Assembly (NCBI GenBank): GCA_017998755.1
Contig: JAGOCL010000162.1
Location: forward strand, 1-6,174
Direction of reading: 5' to 3'
Source of the DNA: Spirochaetota bacterium
GTDB lineage: Bacteria; Spirochaetota; GWE2-31-10; MWDO01
Length of the DNA: 6,174 nt
Position 1 is the first letter of the stretch; each line of letters starts with the position of its first letter. The position numbers and the translations under genes are program-made. Below the pieces are notes generated by a model that made no database searches, was not told the origin of the DNA, and saw nothing but the letters and a program-made list of their open reading frames with translations. Shown here in pieces: positions 1-4,804 of the stretch.

Positions 1-1122
1 AATAATCGTAAAGTCGTCTTTGGAAATATCGAAATTCCGCCTTATCAATGTCTCTTTGATGAACTCCGGTAAAACGATTATATCGTTTGCGTCGGCGGAG
101 CCGATTATCTCTTTTAGTCCGTCGAGACCCAATTGGTTGTTTGATTTGGAGGAGCATTCGTATATCCCGTCGGTAAACATTAAATAAACGCTATCAGGCT
201 CTAAAGCGACGGTTACTTCTTCAGAAGCCGAATATTGATAATCGTTTTTCCAGCCTAACGGAATCTCTCTGCCTAAGTCGATAACGCGGACGTCTTTGTC
301 GTTTAGATTTAGCGAAAGTAGTTGAGGATGACCGGCGCTTATATACTTGAAAACATTTTCTTTTAGATTAATCGTTCCTATAAGCAGGGTCATATAATTA
401 TCTTTAAGAAGGTCTTTTGATAAAATCCTGTTTATCCTAGTCAGCGCCGCGGAAATATTAAAGTTCCGTTTGGTATTATCGATTTCGATTTCGATAATTG
501 TTTTTATGGCGGACATTAGAAGGGCGGCGCATATACCGTGACCTGAAACGTCCCCAATATATAGAATGAAGTTGTTTTCATCGATTTTTATTATATTATA
601 CAGATCTCCTCCGATATATTTTGACGGAGAATAAGTTGAAGAAAACAAAATATTTCTTTCCAAAATAAACCATTCGGGAAGAAAATACGATTGAATTTTT
701 GCCGCGGTCTTCAATTCGTTTAGAATATCGTCGTACATTTTATTTATTTTCTCTTCATATTCTTTAATCCTAAAAATATTGTTAATTCTGGAAACGAGTT
801 CAAACGAATTAATTGGAAAAGATACAAAATCGTCTGCGATAGGTATTACCGATTGTTGGAGGAAATCTCCAAGATTATAATCTGTAACCGCAATTATAGG
901 GATATATGGAGAACTTTTCCGGAAAGTTTTGATAAGTTCTATTCCGTCGAGTTTGCCGATAAGAATGTTTACGATTATGAGATTAAATTCCAGATTTTTA
1001 ACGAATTCTACGGTTATTTCTTTAGATTCGCAGGCGTATAACTCAAAATCGAGGCCTTTTAGAATATTATTTATCGTATAAGAGTTTTCTTTATCGTCAA
1101 TTATTAAAATTCTCTTTTTCAT
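1..1122 (-). CDS. Pseudo-receiver / SpoIIE-type PP2C serine phosphatase (RsbU-like), 3' end outside window
   Basis: This frame is open for 374 codons from an ATG at 1122 to the left edge. Residues 1-120 form a CheY-like receiver: strand ILIIDD with acidic pair D9-D10, then LIIVN, then a DG turn (D59-G60), Thr80 and Pro103. The phosphoacceptor position is Asn52 and the usual Lys before Pro103 is Phe102, so ordinary Asp phosphorylation is not expected. Residues 117-150 are a charged helical linker ending in the A-x-x-IQ-x-x-x-LP signature typical of RsbU-type proteins. Residues 165-374 are a SpoIIE/PP2C domain with metal-site motifs GGDLYN (D173), GDVSGHG (D191), AGH (264-266), TDG (D318) and KDDFT (D369-D370). 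In this family it dephosphorylates Ser/Thr, typically on STAS anti-anti-sigma partners; no STAS gene is in the window. The DDxT motif normally lies close to the C-terminus, so probably only a few residues are missing. An in-frame TGA lies just upstream of the ATG, which fixes the start; no clear Shine-Dalgarno precedes it. It diverges from the lipoprotein gene. Confidence 0.93.
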   Translation of the reverse strand, partial: MKKRILIIDDKENSYTINNILKGLDFELYACESKEITVEFVKNLEFNLIIVNILIGKLDGIELIKTFRKSSPYIPIIAVTDYNLGDFLQQSVIPIADDFVSFPINSFELVSRINNIFRIKEYEEKINKMYDDILNELKTAAKIQSYFLPEWFILERNILFSSTYSPSKYIGGDLYNIIKIDENNFILYIGDVSGHGICAALLMSAIKTIIEIEIDNTKRNFNISAALTRINRILSKDLLKDNYMTLLIGTINLKENVFKYISAGHPQLLSLNLNDKDVRVIDLGREIPLGWKNDYQYSASEEVTVALEPDSVYLMFTDGIYECSSKSNNQLGLDGLKEIIGSADANDIIVLPEFIKETLIRRNFDISKDDFTII

Positions 1123-1173
1123 AAATATCTGATTTATCCGTTTTCATGGCAATATTGTTACTCTGATAATGAG

Positions 1174-1201
1174 ATTATAACATAAATATTGAGTATAATA
1201 A
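1174..1201 (-). promoter_or_regulatory. Possible promoter for the phosphatase gene
   Basis: Read on the minus strand, TATAAT (1179-1174) is preceded by TTATTA (1201-1196) with a 16-base spacer. The predicted transcript start would lie about 45 bases before the ATG at 1122. The -10 matches consensus exactly and the -35 is weak. In such AT-rich DNA chance matches are common. A second leftward candidate lies in the inverted repeat at 1228-1258. Confidence 0.4.
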
Positions 1202-1227
1202 ATATTTAATTAACTTAATAAATTTAT

Positions 1228-1258
1228 TTATTATAGTTTGAATTTTAGACTATAATAA
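1228..1258. promoter_or_regulatory. Perfect 10-bp inverted repeat with mirror-image promoter boxes
   Basis: TTATTATAGT (1228-1237) and its exact reverse complement ACTATAATAA (1249-1258) flank an 11-base spacer. On the plus strand TTATTA (1228-1233) lies 17 bases before TATAAT (1251-1256). By symmetry the minus strand has TTATTA (1258-1253) 17 bases before TATAAT (1235-1230). It could be a symmetric divergent promoter or an operator for a dimeric regulator controlling the phosphatase and lipoprotein genes together. As RNA it would be only a weak A/U hairpin. The repeat is directly visible; the function is inferred. Confidence 0.5.
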
Positions 1259-1277
1259 GCTATCATAAAAAAAAAGC

Positions 1278-1312
1278 GAGAATTCCCGTTTTTCTATTTT
1301 CTAGAAATTCTC
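1278..1312. repeat. Short inverted repeat in the intergenic region
   Basis: GAGAATT (1278-1284) pairs with AATTCTC (1306-1312) around a 21-base loop, preceded by a run of nine A. No gene ends here, because both neighbouring genes start from this region, so a terminator role is unlikely. It could be part of the lipoprotein 5' leader if transcription starts near the 1251-1256 box, or it could be chance. Confidence 0.25.
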
Positions 1313-1394
1313 ACAGAAAACTAGATGGGCGCTTATCGTATAAAGTAATTTATATTTGATGTAACGGTTTAATAACTAATATTGGTACAAAAAA

Positions 1395-1426
1395 TGCTAA
1401 TATAATTACCTAAGATATTTAAGGAG
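1395..1426 (+). promoter_or_regulatory. -10 box and strong ribosome binding site of the lipoprotein gene
   Basis: TATAAT at 1401-1406 gives a predicted short leader of about 20 bases. TG at 1395-1396 precedes an overlapping TAATAT (1398-1403), an extended -10 arrangement. No good -35 sits at the right distance: TTGGTA at 1382-1387 is only 13 bases from TATAAT. AAGGAG at 1421-1426 lies 6 bases before the ATG at 1433 and is a near-ideal Shine-Dalgarno, which supports that start. Confidence 0.55.
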
Positions 1427-1432
1427 CTTTTA

Positions 1433-4108
1433 ATGAGAAAAATTTCTGAAAAATTATTATACGTAGTTATTTTGCTATTATTTTTATCGTCTTGCGGAAA
1501 CGGAGCGCTAAATATTGACGATTCGAGCAAAGGCGACGAAATGAAATATATTCCAGTAAGTATAAATATGGTTACTTCGAGAGGGTGGTCGGTAAACAGG
1601 TTTGAAATAGAGGCGGTGAACGACGCTACCGTATTAACGGCGACGACCTCGTCGTCGAGCGCGACGATGTATTTTTTTTCGGCTACGTGGGATATATCGG
1701 TTATCGCTCGCGACGAAAACGGCGTGGGTCTTTATAAAGGGGAGCTCTCCGTCGCCGTAAGCGAATCGACCGGCTCTATAACTATTCCGGTTTTGCAGGA
1801 GATCGGGGGCGCGAGTTTTTCCGTAATAAATAGTTCGGGATACTCCGTTCTTTCGGGCGACGCAGGCTTTATAGAAAAGATTGTCGTTACCGCGAAGAAA
1901 AACGGATTTACCGATATAGTTAAAGAAGCTCAGTCGTTTGAGACTGTTTTATCTTTTATAGATATGGTTGCGGGGGACTGGACGTTCGACGTAGAATGTA
2001 TGGCTAAATCGATAAACGCCGACTACTCGATAATCGCTGGAAGTTGGACGACTTATTTGAAGAAAACAGTAACAAAAACGATTGTTGCGGGTAAGATAGA
2101 AAACTGGACTTCGGAAGTAATAGCGTCTGATTCTCAGATTGCCGTTCCTCCGGTTAAATTATCGGTTGCAAGCGGTTCGTCCGTTAATATCGGAGATCCG
2201 ATCGCTCTAAGTTGTAATACCGTAGGAGCCGCGATCAAATATAAAATCGGAACCGACGTAACGATGGATTATACCGCTCCAATTGCCGTTTCCGGAACGG
2301 CTGGAAGTTCTTTTACAATAAGCGTCTGGGCCGAAAAATCCGGACTTATATCTTCCGTTAAAACTCAAGCGACTTACAATATAACGCTAAACGGAATAAT
2401 CGTCCACGCTAAGGGGTTTACTCATATTCATGCATGGCTTATAGTCGACGGTTCGTCGGTTAATATTTTTGATAAGCTTTGGCCGGGAGAAGAGATGGTT
2501 AGCGACTTTCTTGATTGGAAGAAGTGGACGTTCAACGATTTAGATACAGTAAATTTGATATTCAGTAATAATGGCGCTAGTCAAACTTCAAATTTATCTA
2601 GAACTACCGGCGAATGGTGGTATAAAGACGGCGTTTGGCATGGGATCAATCCCGAGGCGATCGCTCCCGTAGTATCGGCGACGCCCGGTCCTTCGAGTTT
2701 CTCGGAAAATATATCCGTTTCGTTATCAGTCGATCCGGCGGTATCCATCTATTATACTACGGACGATTCTACCCCTTCCGAATCGTCTAGCGTTTATTCT
2801 ACTCCGCTAACGTTTAGCGAAACGACGACGCTTAAAACTTACGTTACAAAGGACGGACTTTCGGAAGTAAAAAGTTTTACCTATACCAAACTCGGACCGC
2901 AACCGCCGGTCGTAACCGCTACGCCTTCGCCGAGAAATTTTACCGAATCGATTTCCGTAACTTTAACCGTAACGCCTGAAGTAAATATTTACTACACAAT
3001 AGACGGAACGGCGCCGACTGCGGCGTCTACATTATATAACGGCGGCGCTCTTGTTTTTATCGATACAACTACGATAAAAACTTACGTCGAGGACGAAAAT
3101 GGAAGCTCGGTTAAAGCTTTTACTTATACAAAACAAGCGGAAGGAAATTATTACAAGACTAATCCTAACGGTCAAGTTGGGCTTTATAAAACCGGTATAA
3201 CCGTTACCTGCGTCAATACAAAGTCGGACGGATTTACCGATTGGTCGGACGATCTTCTTATAGCGCAAGGGGTCGCCAACGACGACTCGAGAGCGTTCAA
3301 GGGGGGACACGAATACCCCGTTTACGACACTTACAGTTTATACGCCGCATGGGACGATGCTACCCTATACCTAGGTTGGCAGTTTGTCTATGTGAACGAT
3401 ATAGTCGATCCGTCGAATAACGGCGGCAACGAAGCCAAACCGACGAACGGCGATATTCCTCAAATGCTCGTATTCGATCTTGATCCGGCAAATTCAAGCG
3501 TCGGCGGTCTTGCCAGCGGCGCCGATCTCTGGGCGGCCGGACCTTTCAAGAAGTTCGATGTCTCTTTGGGCGTCGATACGATCGCGATGTTCTCAAGCAA
3601 AGGGGGCGTCGGCGTTCCTTCGATGTTCTTTATGAACCCGTCGACCGGATTCTTCGAATATGCGACGCCGACCGATACGACTTACGCTAAAAATTTCACG
3701 ACGCTCGGCATCGTTTACGGCGCGATCGACGGACTTCTTCCGGCGAGCGTTTGGGGGATAAACAAATCGTCGTGGGATAGCGATTATACTCCGGATACGC
3801 TCCTCGGCAACGAGGGTTTTGTAGATATGATCCCGTTGGGGCATACCAAATCTTACGACACATTTTATGAAATGAAGATACCTTTTGAAGCTCTTGGACC
3901 TGATATAGATAAAGAATATATTGAAACATACGGGATCGGAGTTATGCACGTATCGACTTTTGGAGAGAGCTCGATCGCCTCGATACCGTTCGATTTTACC
4001 ACAGTCGATAAAGCCGAGCTGGACTATACCAAAGACCCCTCTTCGACTCACGAGAAAGAGGATCTGGATACGTTTACGACGCCGTTGGCGCGAATTGGGA
4101 AATTATAA
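1433..4108 (+). CDS. Large multimodular surface lipoprotein with starch-binding-like and chitobiase-C/Fn3-associated repeats
   Basis: 891 residues. The N-terminus has Arg/Lys, a hydrophobic stretch (about 8-18) and lipobox LSSC, so it should be cleaved and lipidated at Cys21. Residues 38-235 look like two beta-rich Ig/transthyretin-like modules. Residues 240-317 are a diverged chitobiase-C-like repeat. Residues 321-403 resemble a CBM25/26-type starch-binding module: a W-x-x-W segment, then LIFSNNG, SQTSNL and EWWYKDGVW, rich in aromatics suited to stacking on glucan. Residues 411-486 and 491-567 are tandem chitobiase-C/Fn3-associated repeats sharing the pattern VxATPxP, IYYTxD, STxY and KTYV. 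Residues 585-891 form a further beta-rich domain (AAWDDATLYLGWQ near 638-650) that resembles CBM9/DOMON-like domains; I cannot assign it firmly. No glycosidase catalytic domain is visible, so the inferred role is capture of alpha-glucan or another glycan at the cell surface, in the manner of SusE/SusF. The family call is firm for the lipoprotein and tandem repeats, moderate for starch. Confidence 0.88.
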   Translation: MRKISEKLLYVVILLLFLSSCGNGALNIDDSSKGDEMKYIPVSINMVTSRGWSVNRFEIEAVNDATVLTATTSSSSATMYFFSATWDISVIARDENGVGLYKGELSVAVSESTGSITIPVLQEIGGASFSVINSSGYSVLSGDAGFIEKIVVTAKKNGFTDIVKEAQSFETVLSFIDMVAGDWTFDVECMAKSINADYSIIAGSWTTYLKKTVTKTIVAGKIENWTSEVIASDSQIAVPPVKLSVASGSSVNIGDPIALSCNTVGAAIKYKIGTDVTMDYTAPIAVSGTAGSSFTISVWAEKSGLISSVKTQATYNITLNGIIVHAKGFTHIHAWLIVDGSSVNIFDKLWPGEEMVSDFLDWKKWTFNDLDTVNLIFSNNGASQTSNLSRTTGEWWYKDGVWHGINPEAIAPVVSATPGPSSFSENISVSLSVDPAVSIYYTTDDSTPSESSSVYSTPLTFSETTTLKTYVTKDGLSEVKSFTYTKLGPQPPVVTATPSPRNFTESISVTLTVTPEVNIYYTIDGTAPTAASTLYNGGALVFIDTTTIKTYVEDENGSSVKAFTYTKQAEGNYYKTNPNGQVGLYKTGITVTCVNTKSDGFTDWSDDLLIAQGVANDDSRAFKGGHEYPVYDTYSLYAAWDDATLYLGWQFVYVNDIVDPSNNGGNEAKPTNGDIPQMLVFDLDPANSSVGGLASGADLWAAGPFKKFDVSLGVDTIAMFSSKGGVGVPSMFFMNPSTGFFEYATPTDTTYAKNFTTLGIVYGAIDGLLPASVWGINKSSWDSDYTPDTLLGNEGFVDMIPLGHTKSYDTFYEMKIPFEALGPDIDKEYIETYGIGVMHVSTFGESSIASIPFDFTTVDKAELDYTKDPSSTHEKEDLDTFTTPLARIGKL
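2393..2641 (+). other. CBM25/26-like starch-binding module within the lipoprotein
   Basis: This segment codes for residues 321-403. It shows the order expected of this module type: HAWLIVDG strand, LWPGEEM, DWKKW, then NLIFSNNG followed by SQTSNL, and finally GEWWYKDGVW. The terminal W-W-Y-K-D-G-x-W pattern is what I recognise from bacterial amylase-associated starch-binding modules. A profile search would be needed to settle the family. Confidence 0.6.
2663..3133 (+). repeat. Tandem ~80-residue chitobiase-C/Fn3-associated repeats
   Basis: Two adjacent coding repeats (residues 411-486 and 491-567) share PVVxATPxPxxFxExISV, IYYTxD, SxxY, a T-T-T tract and KTYV, ending in FTYTK. Divergence is visible throughout, so the duplication is old and under protein-level selection. 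Such modules usually act as spacers or accessory binding units in secreted glycan-active proteins. A third, weaker copy may lie at residues 240-317. Confidence 0.8.
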
Positions 4109-4131
4109 AAAAATAATTAAAATATTTTTTT
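4107..4131 (+). terminator. Weak A/T-only hairpin after the lipoprotein gene
   Basis: AAAAAAAT (4107-4114) pairs with ATTTTTTT (4124-4131) around a 9-base loop, overlapping the TAA stop and ending in a T-run. It has the outline of an intrinsic terminator but no G:C pairs, so termination would be weak at best. Confidence 0.25.
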
Positions 4132-4166
4132 AATAAAATATTTCTGTTTTTTTTTGTATTTTTTTA

Positions 4167-4193
4167 TATAATGATATTTAACATATCATTATA
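4167..4193 (+). promoter_or_regulatory. Perfect 11-bp inverted repeat from the -10 box to the ribosome binding site
   Basis: TATAATGATAT (4167-4177) and its exact reverse complement ATATCATTATA (4183-4193) flank the 5-base loop TTAAC. The left arm begins with a consensus -10 (TATAAT, 4167-4172), so transcription would start within the repeat near 4179. The right arm ends against AAGGAG (4193-4198). Because the left arm lies largely upstream of the start, a DNA operator for a dimeric regulator fits better than an RNA hairpin. The upstream region is T-rich with no good -35, which would suit an activated or tightly regulated promoter. Regulation is inferred; the dyad is seen directly. Confidence 0.55.
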
Positions 4194-4204
4194 AGGAGAG
4201 AATT

Positions 4205-4642
4205 ATGAATATTAACAACGCCGTAGATAAAGCTTACGAGAAAATGAGTCTAAAAGAGTTATTGAAACAACCTCTTAGCGCGCTACAAGGATTAAGCGAA
4301 AGACAAGCAAACTTAGTGAAAGAAGCGTTTAAAATCTCGACAATCGAGCAGTTCTGCAATTCAAGATTTGCAAAATGGGCTTGGTCTATAAAAGCTCTTG
4401 AGAAATATGAAGGAAAGAAAAACGATAAAGCCGGATCGCTTAATATAGATAAAGCGGTAGATAAAGCGTGGGAAGGTAAATCTTTTTCCGATATTCTCAA
4501 CGCTCCTTTGTCGGCGCTTCAGGGACTTAGCGAACGGCAAGCCGAACTTCTTTACAAAGCTTTTCGGGTTAAAACCGTTAAACAATTGGCTAATCAAAGA
4601 TTTATATTAATTGCGCGAGCCATATACTTTCTGGCGCTTTGC
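4205..4642 (+). repeat. Internal coding duplication with a 234-bp period
   Basis: Copies span about 4205-4408 and 4439-4642. Across the 13 identical residues PLSALQGLSERQA (4271-4309 and 4505-4543) only 6 of 13 codons are identical; the other 7 differ synonymously. This shows an old duplication kept by selection on the protein, not a recent DNA repeat. Confidence 0.9.
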
Positions 4643-4651
4643 GAAGATTAA
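4205..4651 (+). CDS. Duplicated small helical (helix-hairpin-helix-like) repeat protein, function unknown
   Basis: 148 residues with no signal peptide, so probably cytoplasmic. It consists of two copies of one module with an exact 78-residue offset and no gaps: residues 2-68 and 80-146, joined by a polar linker (69-79, GKKNDKAGSLN). Each copy reads N-I-x-x-AVDKA, then PLSALQGLSERQA (23-35 and 101-113, all 13 residues identical), then AF-x-[IV]-x-T-[IV]-x-Q and a C-terminal helix. The LQGLSERQAxLL..IxT pattern resembles helix-hairpin-helix/SAM-like folds with a Gly at the hairpin, used elsewhere for DNA or protein contacts. I recall single-module relatives annotated only as hypothetical proteins. 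The start is supported by AAGGAG 6 bases before the ATG. It has its own promoter-like dyad and is followed by a strong stem-loop, so it is probably a single-gene transcript. A regulator or scaffold is possible but unproven. Confidence 0.85.
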   Translation: MNINNAVDKAYEKMSLKELLKQPLSALQGLSERQANLVKEAFKISTIEQFCNSRFAKWAWSIKALEKYEGKKNDKAGSLNIDKAVDKAWEGKSFSDILNAPLSALQGLSERQAELLYKAFRVKTVKQLANQRFILIARAIYFLALCED

Positions 4652-4660
4652 ATATTTTAC

Positions 4661-4694
4661 CGTATTGAAAAATCCGCAAGAATTTTTCAATACG
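4661..4694 (+). terminator. Strong 13-bp stem-loop after the helical repeat gene
   Basis: CGTATTGAAAAAT (4661-4673) pairs perfectly with ATTTTTCAATACG (4682-4694) around the 8-base loop CCGCAAGA, 9 bases after the stop codon. It is placed as an intrinsic terminator. The U-tract is imperfect: AGTCTTTAAACTTAATTTTTT follows, so the T-run does not abut the stem. It could instead be a 3' stabilising hairpin. Confidence 0.6.
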
Positions 4695-4758
4695 AGTCTT
4701 TAAACTTAATTTTTTAATATAAGAAATTTGCAAAATTAAATTTTGATACAAGAATTAT

Positions 4759-4788
4759 TTGGTATATTTAGCATATATGGGATATAAT
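4759..4788 (+). promoter_or_regulatory. Promoter of the histidine kinase gene
   Basis: TTGGTA (4759-4764) and consensus TATAAT (4783-4788) are separated by 18 bases. The predicted transcript start near 4795 would leave only about 10 bases before the ATG at 4805. That short leader agrees with the absence of a recognisable Shine-Dalgarno there. Confidence 0.55.
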
Positions 4789-4804
4789 TGTATTGAGCGT
4801 AGAT

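Larger units (their letters stand above)
1123..1432. other. Divergent intergenic region, AT-rich
   Basis: These 310 bases separate the minus-strand phosphatase gene from the plus-strand lipoprotein gene. No coding frame is convincing. The region holds -10-like boxes facing left, a perfect 10-bp inverted repeat with mirror-image promoter boxes, a weaker 7-bp inverted repeat, and a -10-like box plus Shine-Dalgarno for the lipoprotein gene. A direct repeat CTAATAT occurs at 1376-1382 and 1397-1403, 21 bases apart, just upstream of the lipoprotein start. Confidence 0.8.

Noticed and set aside
853..1041. Plus-strand open frame of 62 codons
   Set aside because: It lies antisense inside the phosphatase gene, whose translation gives clear receiver motifs; no ribosome binding site or family resemblance.
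1376..1403. Direct repeat CTAATAT, 21 bases apart, as an activator site
   Set aside because: Only 7 A/T-rich bases match; chance occurrence is likely in this intergenic DNA.
3032..4051. Minus-strand open frames opposite the lipoprotein gene (3032-3310, 3593-4051, 3696-3929)
   Set aside because: They overlap each other or the well-supported plus-strand lipoprotein, and their products are Arg/Ser-rich, typical of antisense translation.
1433..4108. Alpha-amylase or other glycosidase catalytic domain in the lipoprotein
   Set aside because: Considered because of the accessory modules, but no GH13 motifs or other catalytic pattern could be seen in the translation.
3921..4133. Plus-strand 70-codon frame overlapping the end of the lipoprotein gene
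   Set aside because: Out-of-frame shadow, extremely Arg-rich, with no ribosome binding site; the lipoprotein frame continues sensibly to its stop.
4107..4160. T-runs and A/T hairpins as a mobile-element end or CRISPR-like repeat
   Set aside because: Simple A/T tracts only, with no regular spacing, terminal inverted repeat pair or target duplication.
4234..4597. Minus-strand open frames opposite the helical repeat gene
   Set aside because: Antisense to a gene with an internal protein repeat under clear purifying selection.
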